This document shows, piece after piece, positions 25,735-35,359 of a DNA stretch of 64,000 bases. How positions within the stretch are numbered: the stretch's first letter is position 1; every line of letters starts with the position of its first letter. The notes under the pieces are model-generated. The model was not told the DNA's origin. It saw only the letters and a list, made by a program, of their open reading frames with translations, and searched no databases. The position numbers and the translations under genes were made by a program. The stretch is from Arcticimaribacter sp965277835 (GTDB lineage Bacteria > Bacteroidota > Bacteroidia > Flavobacteriales > Flavobacteriaceae). The stretch lies in assembly GCA_965277835.1 (NCBI GenBank), contig OZ255841.1, positions 1,488,001 through 1,552,000 of the forward strand. Direction: 5' to 3'.

Positions 25735-26176
25735 GGTTTTCCCAATAATAGAAATTATGCTCTTTGTCTTTCTCAAAACCCATTTTGGGATATAGGATAT
25801 TCCCAATCCTATTTGACTGCTCTGTCTCTAGGCTAATTCCTTTTGCAGAAGTGTCTTTGCAATACTGCTGAGCTTCGGCTAACAACTTCTTCCCAATTTT
25901 ATTCCCTCGATATTTTGGTGTAACATATAAATCATTCAAAAGCCATATTGGAGCCATGTTCACCGATGAAAACACAGGATATAACTGAGCAAATCCAGCA
26001 GCAACATCGTTTTTATAAAACATAAAAACAACACTTTCATTTTTTTCAATTCGGCTTGTTAAAAAACGTTCTGCTCTTTCCTTGTCTGATTCTTTTCTAT
26101 AAAACACACGGTAGGCATCGAAAAGAGAAACCAAGTCTTTTATATTATCTAAAGATGCTATAATAATTTTATCCAT
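25718..26176 (-). CDS. GNAT-family N-acetyltransferase
   Basis: 152 residues. The acetyl-CoA site is WLLNDLYVTPKYRGNKIGKKLLAEAQQYC (R-x-x-G-x-G/I form), followed by ISLETEQSNRIGNILYPKMGFEKD, the usual motif B. The substrate is unknown. It precedes no close partner; the next gene on this strand begins three bases upstream of its start. Confidence 0.87.
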   Translation of the reverse strand: MDKIIIASLDNIKDLVSLFDAYRVFYRKESDKERAERFLTSRIEKNESVVFMFYKNDVAAGFAQLYPVFSSVNMAPIWLLNDLYVTPKYRGNKIGKKLLAEAQQYCKDTSAKGISLETEQSNRIGNILYPKMGFEKDKEHNFYYWENLNFSF

Positions 26177-26179
26177 TGT

Positions 26180-26848
26180 TTATTGTGGTTTTTTTAGAGG
26201 CAAAAGGGTATAATGAGCCCCCAACAAAAATCCTCTTAAATTATTAGTTTCTCGCTGTAATGGGTTGATACTTCTTTTATGAAATTGATATTGAACCGAC
26301 ACACTATAACGCTCCTTAAAGGTATAATGCATCGACATTAGAACACCAAAGCTATTTGCAAAAGTCCCTTTTGGATATTTTATCAAGGTTTCATCGGCTA
26401 CTGTGGGTGAGCTTCCTCTAGCATCTAACAAAATGTTATATACTGCCCCTAACTCTATTGTAACTCGTTTAAATGGATAAGCCCTCCCTGTAAGAGGAAT
26501 CGAAATATAAGCTAATCTATCTTGTGGAGTATTCGCTGCGTTATACGTATATCTTATGACATGTAAATCAATGCCAGAACGAAGCCCATAACTTTTTTTA
26601 AAATTATAACGTACTGTCCCTCCTAAACTAAACCCTATTGCGCCTTTAGTTGATCTGTCAGCAGTATTAAAATAATTGGCTAAAATGTGTGCATCATAAT
26701 TCCACTTTCTAAGGTTCATATTCTCTAAGTCAATACCACCCTTATTATATTGCTGAATTAAAAGATACCCATCTTGTGCTAATACTTTTTGCTTTGAAAA
26801 AAGACATATTATAAGGATAAAGAATATTTTTTTTTCTACTCCAATCAT
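26180..26848 (-). CDS. Probable outer-membrane beta-barrel protein
   Basis: 222 residues. A signal peptide ends VLAQ (about residue 24). The rest alternates hydrophobic and polar residues with aromatic girdle residues (VRYNFKKSYGLRSGIDLHVIRYTYN, SVSVQYQFHKRSI, LLGAHYTLLPL), fitting a small porin-like barrel. No named family recognised. It is spaced three bases before the GNAT gene, so they are probably co-transcribed. Confidence 0.65.
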   Translation of the reverse strand: MIGVEKKIFFILIICLFSKQKVLAQDGYLLIQQYNKGGIDLENMNLRKWNYDAHILANYFNTADRSTKGAIGFSLGGTVRYNFKKSYGLRSGIDLHVIRYTYNAANTPQDRLAYISIPLTGRAYPFKRVTIELGAVYNILLDARGSSPTVADETLIKYPKGTFANSFGVLMSMHYTFKERYSVSVQYQFHKRSINPLQRETNNLRGFLLGAHYTLLPLKKPQ

Positions 26849-27069
26849 AATTTTTACCCTTAAATAAGTGAAATTATCTCAGTTCTTATTTTTAAAAATG
26901 TAATCCGCAAAATTTATCTCTATGAAATAAGTATTGGCAATATTCTAGTTTAAAAATAGTCTCTAACTCTCAAAGTTATATATTTATTTTTAAATATATT
27001 GAAATTTGAAACATCTCTACTTCTTCGTTTATCAATATTATAAGTACTTTTAATATATAGGTATTTTGA

Positions 27070-27077
27070 TATCTTTG
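27070..27077 (+). promoter_or_regulatory. -7 box for the glycosyltransferase gene
   Basis: TATCTTTG is a perfect TAnnTTTG box, 60 bases upstream of the ATG at 27138. The remainder of the 289-base gap is AT-rich with a palindromic AT stretch near 26978-27002 and no other signal. Confidence 0.6.
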
Positions 27078-27137
27078 ATTGACCATGACTTGTACTAACT
27101 ATTATCTATAATAAGCTTGAAGCTTTAGCCAAAATAA

Positions 27138-28043
27138 ATGCTAGACCTTACTATAATCATTGTAAATTATCGCTGCTGGGATAAACTCTCAATATGTCTT
27201 GACAGCCTAAAAGAACATTCTACCCCTATTAAAAAAGTAATGGTTATAGATAATTTTTCTAATGATGGGAAGCTACAAGCGTTCAAAAAAAATTATGCTT
27301 GGGTGTGTGTTGTTGAAGAAAAAATTAACGGCGGTTTTGCGTATGGGTGCAATGTTGGAGCTCAACTTGCCGATTCTCAATGGGTTTTATTTCTTAACCC
27401 AGACACTGAAATACCAAAAACTTTTTTTGAAACCCTACTCCCTTTCTGTGAAAAACACCCTGATTACAAACTAATTTCTGTAAAGCAAATTAATAACAAA
27501 GGAAAAAATTCTCACCCCTATGGGGTTTTTCCTAATATGTTAAATGTCATAGGCCCCCTTAGAAGTTTAGAACGAAACCTATTTAAACGCTCACAGTCTA
27601 AACGCAATATTTCTAAAAAAGAAATTGCTTATCCCGATTGGATTTCTGGGGCGTTTATACTAATCCGCTTAGAAGATTATAAAAAATTAGGCGGATGGGA
27701 CGATTATTTTTGGATGTACTATGAAGATATTGATATCTGTAAACGTGCAAATAAACTAGGAATGAAACGCGTTATTCTTAATAAATGGACTTGTATTCAC
27801 AATCATGGAGGGGCTTCTAGAAAAAATATTGACACTACAATTTTAACAAAAGCCGAAGTAATTATTTCCTTACATAAATATATTCGAAAACATTTTAAAG
27901 GACTTATAAAAGGGATTGCCCTAGGTCTTGTTTTTATAACAACCATTATAGAGTTAGGGTTACTTTCTCTCTTTTCTAAAATTAAAAAAGGAATACTTAA
28001 AAAAATGTTTAGTTATTGGTTTGGTTCAAAAACTAGAATTTAA
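27138..28043 (+). CDS. Family 2 glycosyltransferase
   Basis: 301 residues. The GT-A fold begins LTIIIVNYRCWDKLSICLDSL. VMVIDNFSNDG binds the sugar nucleotide, FLNPDTEIPKTF holds the DxD-like motif, and WISGAFILIRLEDYKKLGGWDDYFWMYYEDIDICKRANKLG carries the catalytic ED. A hydrophobic segment (about 255-280) may sit on the membrane. It resembles rhamnosyltransferase-type enzymes of surface polysaccharide synthesis. Confidence 0.9.
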   Translation: MLDLTIIIVNYRCWDKLSICLDSLKEHSTPIKKVMVIDNFSNDGKLQAFKKNYAWVCVVEEKINGGFAYGCNVGAQLADSQWVLFLNPDTEIPKTFFETLLPFCEKHPDYKLISVKQINNKGKNSHPYGVFPNMLNVIGPLRSLERNLFKRSQSKRNISKKEIAYPDWISGAFILIRLEDYKKLGGWDDYFWMYYEDIDICKRANKLGMKRVILNKWTCIHNHGGASRKNIDTTILTKAEVIISLHKYIRKHFKGLIKGIALGLVFITTIIELGLLSLFSKIKKGILKKMFSYWFGSKTRI

Positions 28044-28140
28044 ATAAAGTTCTAAGAAATATTTTCAATAAATCTAGCTAGGGTATTGTATTCCCCAAAG
28101 GATTTCTTAAATTTGTGTTGATAACATATATACAACCTCA

Positions 28141-28368
28141 ATGAAAGCGTTTTTTGAATCTATTGCATGGCTATTTGAAAGTGTTTTATTTATACCCTAT
28201 AACGCGTTAAGAGAAATGGAGTTAAGCAGTTGGTGGCTTGCAAATATCGTTAGTTGGATTTTTCTTCTTATACTCGTTATAGCGCTTGTATATTGGTCAA
28301 AACAACTTAAGATTTTTGACGCCAGTGGCGAAGAAAACAAAGATACTTCTGCGCATTCGTTTTTATAA
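28141..28368 (+). CDS. DUF6341-like small membrane protein
   Basis: 75 residues. One hydrophobic segment (about 33-52: LANIVSWIFLLILVIALVYW) lies between an amphipathic start and a polar tail (EENKDTSAHSFL). Sequences of this form are conserved and uncharacterised in flavobacteria. It overlaps the convergent purD end by six bases. Confidence 0.75.
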   Translation: MKAFFESIAWLFESVLFIPYNALREMELSSWWLANIVSWIFLLILVIALVYWSKQLKIFDASGEENKDTSAHSFL

Positions 28369-29634
28369 ATCGAAGCCTAAATCTTTTCGATAATACATCC
28401 CGTCAAAAGATATTCTCTCTAATGATTTGTAAGACTCATTCAAAGCTTCTTTATAATCATTACCAAAAGAAGTAACAGCCAATACTCTTCCTCCTGAAGT
28501 TTTTATAGCTCCTGAACTCATCTGTGTGCCTGCATGAAACACAATGCTGTTTTCAACAAAGTCTATTCCTGTTATTTCTTTGCCTTTTTCGTAAGCCTCT
28601 GGATATCCCCCTGAAACAGCCACAACTGTAGTGGCACTTCTTGGATCAATTTTAAGTTTGTGCTGATCTAATGTTTGACTTCCAACAGCCTTAAAAAGCT
28701 CAACCCAATCGTTTTGAACTCTTGGAAACACAACTTCTGTTTCGGGATCTCCCATACGAACGTTATATTCAATAACAAAAGGATCTTCACCGACTTTTAT
28801 TAACCCAATAAACAAAAACCCTTGAAACGAGATTTTGCTTTTTTGAAAACCATTCATAGACGGTTTAATAATACGGTCTTCAATTTTTTTAATAAAATCA
28901 TCCGAAGCAAAAGGTACAGGAGAGATAGCTCCCATTCCACCGGTATTTAACCCTGTATCGTTTTCACCAATACGTTTATAGTCTTTTGCCATTGGAAGTG
29001 TAAGATAATTTTTGCCGTCCGATAAAACAAAACAAGACAATTCAATCCCCGAGAGAAATTCTTCAATCACCACTTTTTGAGATGCCTCTCCGAATTTTTC
29101 ACCTACCAACATTCTGTGTAGTTCTGTTTTTGCTTCTTCAAGGTTTTCTATAATTAAAACCCCTTTCCCAGCCGCTAACCCATCGGCTTTTAAAACGTAG
29201 GGTGCGTGCATTGTCTCCAAAAAGTGATACCCTTCTTCGATTGTCTCTCTAGTAAAGCTTTTATATTTTGCTGTAGGAATATTGTGTTGACTCATAAACT
29301 CTTTAGCAAACTCTTTACTTCCTTCTAACGTTGCTGCTAATTTCTTTGGTCCAATAAGAATCACTTTTTCAAGATCTTTATCTTCACTAAAAAAATCATG
29401 AATTCCTTTAACTAAAGGGTTTTCTGGTCCCACAATAACCATTTCGATATGATGCTCTAAAACAGCTTTCTTTATATTTTCAAAATCTGTTTCTTTCAAA
29501 GTCAAGTTAGTTGCTATTTCAAGTGTTCCTGCATTTCCAGGAGCAACAAATAGTTTTTTACACTGTGCGCTTTGAGAGAGTTTCCATGCAATAGTATGTT
29601 CGCGCCCGCCACCGCCTATAATAAGAATATTCAT
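28363..29634 (-). CDS. purD: Phosphoribosylamine-glycine ligase
   Basis: 423 residues. MNILIIGGGGREHTIAWKL opens the N domain, the ATP-grasp domain shows APYVLKADGLAAGKGVLI, LNTGGMGAISPVPF and VIEYNVRMGDPETEVVFPRV. It makes glycinamide ribonucleotide in purine synthesis. No purine riboswitch is visible upstream. Confidence 0.97.
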   Translation of the reverse strand: MNILIIGGGGREHTIAWKLSQSAQCKKLFVAPGNAGTLEIATNLTLKETDFENIKKAVLEHHIEMVIVGPENPLVKGIHDFFSEDKDLEKVILIGPKKLAATLEGSKEFAKEFMSQHNIPTAKYKSFTRETIEEGYHFLETMHAPYVLKADGLAAGKGVLIIENLEEAKTELHRMLVGEKFGEASQKVVIEEFLSGIELSCFVLSDGKNYLTLPMAKDYKRIGENDTGLNTGGMGAISPVPFASDDFIKKIEDRIIKPSMNGFQKSKISFQGFLFIGLIKVGEDPFVIEYNVRMGDPETEVVFPRVQNDWVELFKAVGSQTLDQHKLKIDPRSATTVVAVSGGYPEAYEKGKEITGIDFVENSIVFHAGTQMSSGAIKTSGGRVLAVTSFGNDYKEALNESYKSLERISFDGMYYRKDLGFDL

Positions 29635-29652
29635 AATTTAATTTTTACATCG

Positions 29653-29660
29653 CAAATATA
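29653..29660 (-). promoter_or_regulatory. -7 box for purD
   Basis: The minus strand reads TATATTTG, 18 bases upstream of the purD ATG. Confidence 0.65.
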
Positions 29661-29789
29661 AAAGACCAAACAACGTCTGCATTCATTTAGAGTAAAGAAA
29701 ATTGAAAAAAACACTATTTATCCCATTTTTTTTGTTTCTTAAAACAAATATGATGAGATTTATATATTCAATTAAAAATTGAACCATAT

Positions 29790-30587
29790 ATGAAAAGAAA
29801 TGTTTTTATAACTTTTTTATTATTACTTACAATTGAAGTATACTCTAACGATTGGGGAAGAACAGGTCATAGAACCGTTGCACAAATTGCAACAGAATAT
29901 TTAAATGAAGACACTCTAGAAACTATTAATAAAATATTAGAGGGTGAATCATTAGTTTCGGTTAGTGTTTATGCCGATAACCTTATTTCATTTGCTGAAT
30001 ATGATGAATTTAAACCTTGGCATTTTACAAATTATCCTCTTGATAAAAAGTATAATGACGTTACACCAAAAAAAGAAGGCGATGTTGTGCAAGCAATAAA
30101 TAAATGTATTGATGTTTTAAAAAACCCTAAATCAAGTAAAGCAGATAAAGCTTTATACTTAAAACTTTTAATCCATTTTGTTGGAGATATTCATCAGCCT
30201 TTTCATGTTGGAAGAGCTGAAGATTTTGGCGGAAACAAGATTAAAATAAATTGGTCCGGCGGAAAAGCAAGCCTACATTCTATTTGGGATAGCGAAATGA
30301 TTAAAGTATATAATATGAGCTATAGTGAGTTAACTAAAGATATAATAAGTATATATGAATATAAAAATGAAATGAAAAACCCTAAATATTCTTCTTTAGA
30401 CCCTGTAGTGTGGGCAGACGAGTCCCATAGCGATGCAAAAAAATTATATGCAAATATACCACCTGCTAAAGCTACTAATATTAACTTTTCTTATACGTTT
30501 AAAAACTTCCCTTTAGTTAAACAAAAATTATATCTCGCAGGAGTTCGCTTAGCAAATCTGCTGAATAATATTTTCTCTGAATCTTAA
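29790..30587 (+). CDS. S1/P1-family nuclease
   Basis: 265 residues. A signal peptide (about 1-20) is followed by DWGRTGHRTVAQIA, where the Trp and His are the first zinc ligands. Further ligands lie in SVYADNLISF, KPWHFTN, LLIHFVGDIHQPFHVG and NLHSIWDSEMI-type segments (here ASLHSIWDSE). It is a secreted tri-zinc nuclease that cleaves single-stranded nucleic acids and 3'-nucleotides. Ligands look complete. Confidence 0.93.
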   Translation: MKRNVFITFLLLLTIEVYSNDWGRTGHRTVAQIATEYLNEDTLETINKILEGESLVSVSVYADNLISFAEYDEFKPWHFTNYPLDKKYNDVTPKKEGDVVQAINKCIDVLKNPKSSKADKALYLKLLIHFVGDIHQPFHVGRAEDFGGNKIKINWSGGKASLHSIWDSEMIKVYNMSYSELTKDIISIYEYKNEMKNPKYSSLDPVVWADESHSDAKKLYANIPPAKATNINFSYTFKNFPLVKQKLYLAGVRLANLLNNIFSES

Positions 30588-30599
30588 AAAAAGCCCTAG

Positions 30600-31391
30600 T
30601 TAATTGGGATTATACTGACTGATAACTCTTCCATTAATTGCCTGCTCGTTTCTATAATTATTTAATGGCATTAACTCGCGTATTTGCGTTATTTGATCTA
30701 CGGAAATAATTATAGGATTTTTAAAAATAAACCAATTTACTGTTTGGGTACACGGCGGTGTGGTCAACGAGCCTTTATAAGTATAATATGCTTTGTTCTT
30801 TGGTAAATTAAGATTAAGGTCAAAAGACTTTCCCACTGGCTTTGCTTCTCCCATTTGAACAGGTAAATAACGTTCTAAAAATTCGAAAGCTTCATTACTT
30901 TCGCCTTCTTGTGCAAAAACTGCCAAAACTGCATATTCTCTGTCTTTATTTGCATGTACTAAGTGCATTTCTAAGGGATAACGAATTCCATTTATAGTAT
31001 GCTCTGCAGCCTCATGAAAGTGAAATTGTAGTAATTCAAATTTTTCTTCATTTAAAAGAATATAATCACCCATATCAAAGTTATATTGAATAGTATGTCC
31101 ATTATTCATTAAATCATGTATCATAACATTATTTGAATAGTGGATGTCTATTGGTTTTAATGATTGGTCGGTTTGCACATTAGTATCAATAATATTAATC
31201 GGCGATTGTCTTTCTCCGTTACAATCAGATTGTTTTTCAATTTCAACCCAATGTTCTGGTCCTGTCTCTCCCATATAAGACCAATGTTTGGCTTCTTCTT
31301 TGTGAGTAGGCTCTTTTTCTTTTTTCTTTTTATTTACATTCTTACACGAAAAGAAAGTCAATGCCATTAAAATCAATAATATACTTCTCAT
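30600..31391 (-). CDS. Alpha-class carbonic anhydrase, lipoprotein
   Basis: 263 residues. A lipoprotein signal (LILMALTFFSC) gives a lipobox Cys at about residue 16, then a Lys-rich linker. The domain begins HWSYMGETGPEHW and ERQSPINI. Zinc ligands lie in LLQFHFHEAAEHTING and in MHLVHANKD, and the region KGSLTTPPCTQTVNWFI is the family signature. It hydrates CO2 in the periplasm or at the outer membrane. Confidence 0.95.
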   Translation of the reverse strand: MRSILLILMALTFFSCKNVNKKKKEKEPTHKEEAKHWSYMGETGPEHWVEIEKQSDCNGERQSPINIIDTNVQTDQSLKPIDIHYSNNVMIHDLMNNGHTIQYNFDMGDYILLNEEKFELLQFHFHEAAEHTINGIRYPLEMHLVHANKDREYAVLAVFAQEGESNEAFEFLERYLPVQMGEAKPVGKSFDLNLNLPKNKAYYTYKGSLTTPPCTQTVNWFIFKNPIIISVDQITQIRELMPLNNYRNEQAINGRVISQYNPN

Positions 31392-31487
31392 TCTGTCTAA
31401 ATTATAAAGGGTTATCTTTTTATAAAGATAAAAAAATATTAAAAATAAAAAGCTTATTTGCTTTAAAACGAGGAGGGATTATAAAAG

Positions 31488-31569
31488 TGCGGGTGAAGGG
31501 ACTCGAACCCCCAAGCCGTAAAGCACTAGATCCTAAATCTAGCGTGTCTACCAATTTCACCACACCCGC
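31488..31569 (-). tRNA. tRNA-Leu (UAG)
   Basis: An 82-base gene. The acceptor stem GCGGGTG pairs with CACCCGC plus discriminator A, the anticodon stem CTAGA/TCTAG holds the loop TTTAGGA with anticodon TAG, the variable arm TGCTTTACGGC is long as in class II tRNAs, and the T arm has GGTTCGAGTCC. CCA is not encoded. Confidence 0.97.
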
Positions 31570-31676
31570 AGTATTTTCAAAGGAGAACAAATATAATCAA
31601 GTTTTGGCAAAAAATTTTTTTTGATAAGAAAAAAACTTAAATCTTTGTGTTAAATACTAATTTTTTAAACTCGTGT

Positions 31677-33065
31677 ATGATAGCTATTAGCCCTAAAGAA
31701 AGACAACGTTTTATTGATGAACTCTTTAATTTTCTTAAAATTCCAACTATAAGTGCAGACCCCAAATATAAAGAAGAAGTGGAAAAAGGAGCTGTTTGGG
31801 TTCAAAATGCGCTTAAAAAAGCAGGCTGCCCTATAAGCGAAATACACCAAACAAAGGGGCATCCTATTGTTTATAGCGAATATATTATTGATGATAACTT
31901 ACCTACTGTTTTAGTTTATGGGCATTATGATGTGCAACCTCCAGACCCTATTGAATTATGGGATAGCCCTCCTTTTGAACCTATAATTAAAAATACTACA
32001 GTCCATAAAGAAGGGGCTATTTTTGCACGTGGAGCATGCGATGATAAAGGACAGGTTTATATGCATATCAAAGCATTAGAAATAATGGTTGCCAACAAAA
32101 AACTCCCCTGCAACGTAAAGTTTATGATAGAAGGAGAAGAAGAGGTAGGGAGCGATAATTTAGAGGTTTTTATTAAAGAAAATAAAGAACGTCTTAACTG
32201 CGATGTGATTTTAATCTCCGATACAGGGATGATTAATAACAATCAACCTTCTATTACCACAGGGCTTAGAGGGACTAGCTATATGGAAGTCGTTGTAACT
32301 GGCCCTAATAGAGATTTACATTCTGGACTTTATGGGGGCGCTGTTGCAAACCCAATTAATATTTTGGCAAAAATGATTGCCCAATTACATGATGAAAACA
32401 ATAGAATTACTATCCCTGGGTTTTACGATGAAGTTGAAGAAATAAGTGTAGAAGAGCGTAATCAAATTGCTAAAACCCCCTTTGACTTAGAAGCCTATAA
32501 AAACGAATTGCAAATAAATGACGTCTATGGCGAAAAAGGGTATACAACTTTAGAACGCAGTTCTATTCGCCCAACTCTAGATGTTAATGGAATATGGGGA
32601 GGATATATTGGAGAAGGCGCAAAAACTGTAATTGCAAGTAAAGCACACGCAAAAATTTCAATGCGTTTAGTTCCCAACCAAGATTGGGAAAACATAAGCC
32701 TCCTCTTTCAAAAGCACTTCGAAGCAATAGCCCCTGCTGGAGTGCAAGTTGAAATAATAAAACATCATGGGGGTCAAGCCTATGTAACGCCTACTGATAA
32801 TATTGGATATCAAGCTGCTCACAAAGCTTATTCTGACACCTTTGGAATAGAACCCATACCACAAAAAGGGGGAGGGAGTATACCCATTGTATCGTTATTC
32901 GAAGAGGTCTTAAAAGCTAAAAGCGTGCTTATGGGGTTTGGGTTAGACAGTGATGCTATTCACTCTCCTAACGAGCATTTTGGGGTATTCAACTTTTTTA
33001 AAGGAATTGAAACCATTCCATTATTTTATAAATATTATACAGATTTATTTAAAAATAAAGCTTAG
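31677..33065 (+). CDS. M20-family dipeptidase
   Basis: 462 residues. Zinc ligands are in VLVYGHYDVQPPDPIELW, RGACDDKGQ, MIEGEEEVGS and near the C-terminus DSDAIHSPNEHFGV. A dimerisation domain is inserted at about 200-370. It cleaves dipeptides or other small peptides. The ATG at 31677 is preferred; the longer frame starts with a GTG that lies inside the near-consensus -7 box AATCTTTG. Confidence 0.92.
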   Translation: MIAISPKERQRFIDELFNFLKIPTISADPKYKEEVEKGAVWVQNALKKAGCPISEIHQTKGHPIVYSEYIIDDNLPTVLVYGHYDVQPPDPIELWDSPPFEPIIKNTTVHKEGAIFARGACDDKGQVYMHIKALEIMVANKKLPCNVKFMIEGEEEVGSDNLEVFIKENKERLNCDVILISDTGMINNNQPSITTGLRGTSYMEVVVTGPNRDLHSGLYGGAVANPINILAKMIAQLHDENNRITIPGFYDEVEEISVEERNQIAKTPFDLEAYKNELQINDVYGEKGYTTLERSSIRPTLDVNGIWGGYIGEGAKTVIASKAHAKISMRLVPNQDWENISLLFQKHFEAIAPAGVQVEIIKHHGGQAYVTPTDNIGYQAAHKAYSDTFGIEPIPQKGGGSIPIVSLFEEVLKAKSVLMGFGLDSDAIHSPNEHFGVFNFFKGIETIPLFYKYYTDLFKNKA

Positions 33066-34195
33066 TCATTTATCATAAAAAAGTCGGACGCAATACCATC
33101 TACTAAAAATTTAGCTTTTCGTGTTACTTTCAAAAAATCTTCTTCCCAAAAAATCATTTGGGTTTCTAAATATTTTTGAGCTTGTTTTTCTGTAAATAAT
33201 TTATACTGCTCTCCAAATTCTTCTTCTATATAATGTAACGACACTCCTTTTTGAGTCCGCAAACCAGTCATTAAATATTCATTATAACGGTCTGCTTCGC
33301 TTAATGTTTCACTTTCAAAATAAGATGCTTTTTCCTCAACTCCTTTTATATATTTCATGTTATTTGCCACATTCCATCTACGTGTTTCTCCGTTGTAGCT
33401 ATGTGCCGAAGGACCAATCCCTAAATACGATTTTCCATTCCAATATGCTGTGTTATTTATGGAATGAAAGCCTGGTTTTGCAAAATTAGAAGATTCATAG
33501 TGTGTAAATCCTTCTTTCTCTAACTTGTCCAAAAGAAAATTAAATTGTGCCAAAACACTTTCTTCTTCCAAAACCTCAATTTGTTTTTTAGACACTTGAC
33601 GATGTAATACTGTTTTTGGTTCAACTGTTAATGCATAACTCGAAATATGAGTAGGATTAAATTGAAGTGCCTGTTCTACATTATAGGTCCATTTTTCAAT
33701 ATTACTATCTGGCATTCCATAGATAAGGTCTAAAGAAAAATTTTCAAATACCTTACACGTATATTCAAGAATCTCTATTGCATGTTGTACGCTATGTGCT
33801 CTATTCATCATTTTAAGTTCATCCTCAAAAAACGACTGTATGCCAATACTCAGCCGATTTACACCAACACTTTTAAGTTCTTCTAAAAAATTAGAATAAT
33901 TATCATCTGGGTTCATCTCTAAGGTAATCTCAATATTTGAATGAAATTCAAAATACGTTTCTACCGCTCTAATCAATTTTTTAATCTCCTTTGGTGATAA
34001 TAAAGAAGGAGTACCTCCACCAAAATAGATGCTCTCAATAGGCTGATTTTTATCCAGTTCGTTTTTTCGTAATTCTAATTCTTTTATCATTGTCTCAACC
34101 ATTAAATCTTTTTTCTGAAAAGAAGTTGAAAAATGAAAATTGCAATAATGACACGCTTGCTTGCAAAAAGGGATATGAAAATATACTGCCGACAT
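33062..34195 (-). CDS. hemW: Radical SAM heme chaperone HemW
   Basis: 377 residues. The cluster motif C-x3-C-x2-C is in PFCKQACHYCNFHF, with IYFGGGTPSLLSPKEI and LSIGIQSF following, and a C-terminal HemW domain. The family resembles coproporphyrinogen oxidase HemN but HemW delivers heme. The extra Cys directly after the CxxxCxxC that HemN carries is absent (the residue is Phe), supporting HemW. It overlaps the convergent M20 gene end by four bases. Confidence 0.92.
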   Translation of the reverse strand: MSAVYFHIPFCKQACHYCNFHFSTSFQKKDLMVETMIKELELRKNELDKNQPIESIYFGGGTPSLLSPKEIKKLIRAVETYFEFHSNIEITLEMNPDDNYSNFLEELKSVGVNRLSIGIQSFFEDELKMMNRAHSVQHAIEILEYTCKVFENFSLDLIYGMPDSNIEKWTYNVEQALQFNPTHISSYALTVEPKTVLHRQVSKKQIEVLEEESVLAQFNFLLDKLEKEGFTHYESSNFAKPGFHSINNTAYWNGKSYLGIGPSAHSYNGETRRWNVANNMKYIKGVEEKASYFESETLSEADRYNEYLMTGLRTQKGVSLHYIEEEFGEQYKLFTEKQAQKYLETQMIFWEEDFLKVTRKAKFLVDGIASDFFMIND

Positions 34196-34205
34196 GAATA
34201 GTATA

Positions 34206-34760
34206 TTAACTTTTTATTTTATCCTGATTTTGAGTAACAAAAGACTTCCAGCCTGTATATTGCTTCTCACTATGTCCTGCTTTTGATGAATTAAAAAAAT
34301 GACAAACCGCCGCCGCCAAACCATCTGTAGAATCTAAATTTTTAGGGAGCGTTTTAAATTTCAATATGCTTTGTAGCATTTTGGCAACTTGTTCTTTAGA
34401 TGCGTTGCCGTTTCCTGTAATAGCCTTTTTTATTTTTTTTGGAGAATACTCTGTCAATGGTATTTCTCTAGACAACCCTGCTGCCATAGCAACCCCTTGA
34501 GCTCGTCCAAGTTTTAACATTGATTGAACGTTTTTACCAAAAAAGGGCGCTTCTAAAGCTATTTCGTCTGGATGATATGTATCTATTAAATGTACTGTCC
34601 TGTTAAAAATATGTTTTAATTTGATATAATGATTATCATATTTTGATAAAACTAATTCATTGAGTTGTATAAATTGCATTTCCCCATTGACTACTTTTAT
34701 GAGACCAAATCCCATGATAGTTGTTCCTGGGTCGATACCCAAAATTATTCTTTCGTGCAT
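34206..34760 (-). CDS. ruvC: Holliday-junction resolvase RuvC
   Basis: 184 residues. ILGIDPGTTIMGFGLI holds the first catalytic Asp. IALEAPFFGKNVQSMLKLGRAQGVAM carries the Glu, and STDGLAAAVCHFF the C-terminal acidic residue. It cuts four-way junctions with RuvAB. The start overlaps the upstream lipoprotein stop by one base. Confidence 0.96.
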   Translation of the reverse strand: MHERIILGIDPGTTIMGFGLIKVVNGEMQFIQLNELVLSKYDNHYIKLKHIFNRTVHLIDTYHPDEIALEAPFFGKNVQSMLKLGRAQGVAMAAGLSREIPLTEYSPKKIKKAITGNGNASKEQVAKMLQSILKFKTLPKNLDSTDGLAAAVCHFFNSSKAGHSEKQYTGWKSFVTQNQDKIKS

Positions 34761-35263
34761 TATTTGTCTGGAGAAGCAACAATTCGGATAGGAAGTTTAA
34801 GAATAGTATTCACCTTAACTCCTACGTTTGTTTTAACTGCCGGAAGCGCAGGAGGAAGATTTGAAATCACCTCATTTAAAACAGAAGAAAGGGTTTCTAT
34901 CTGATTTATAACCTCATATTCATCCTCAATCCCTGATAAAGAAAAGTTTCCTTCTCTATCAATTTGAATTTCCAAAACAATCTCTTCATCAAATTGCTCT
35001 AAAGAAATAAATTCATTATTGGATAAATTCTCTACAATACGCTGTCGCAAAGAATATTTAAAGCAAATAAAACTCTTTTCCTGATCTGCTTCTTCACATT
35101 CTGGAAATGTAGGCTTCTGATCTAAATCATTCCAACTAGATTGTTTTTCAATTTGTTCTGGAGTAATAGCTACCGTATTAAAATAAGAGCAAGACTGAAG
35201 TATTGAAAAAAGAAATAGAGTAGTAATCGCTTTAATCAAAAAGTTTATTTTAAACACAGACAT
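34760..35263 (-). CDS. Lipoprotein with TonB C-terminal-like domain
   Basis: 167 residues from the ATG at 35263 (a GTG at 35266 is one codon upstream). The signal LFLFSILQSC gives a lipobox Cys. The C-terminal half (VLEIQIDREGNFSLSGI ... VLNEVISNLPPALPAVKTNVGVKVNTILKLPIRI) looks like a TonB C-terminal domain without the long periplasmic linker. The partner is unknown. It is coupled to ruvC. Confidence 0.7.
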   Translation of the reverse strand: MSVFKINFLIKAITTLFLFSILQSCSYFNTVAITPEQIEKQSSWNDLDQKPTFPECEEADQEKSFICFKYSLRQRIVENLSNNEFISLEQFDEEIVLEIQIDREGNFSLSGIEDEYEVINQIETLSSVLNEVISNLPPALPAVKTNVGVKVNTILKLPIRIVASPDK

Positions 35264-35359
35264 CACGTTTATTAGTTTAAATATAATAAAATTAATACTT
35301 TTTAACTTACATTTTAGTATGTTTAGCTAAAACGTTTAAAATTTTTAATATTATATATC

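Noticed and set aside
26978..27002. Eleven-base run shared with the guide's reverse complement in an AT-rich palindrome before the glycosyltransferase gene.
   Set aside because: The bases next to the repeat (the seed) do not match, so it is not a credible target.
31361..31624. 87-codon frame across the tRNA-Leu gene.
   Set aside because: It reads through the tRNA and has no coding features.
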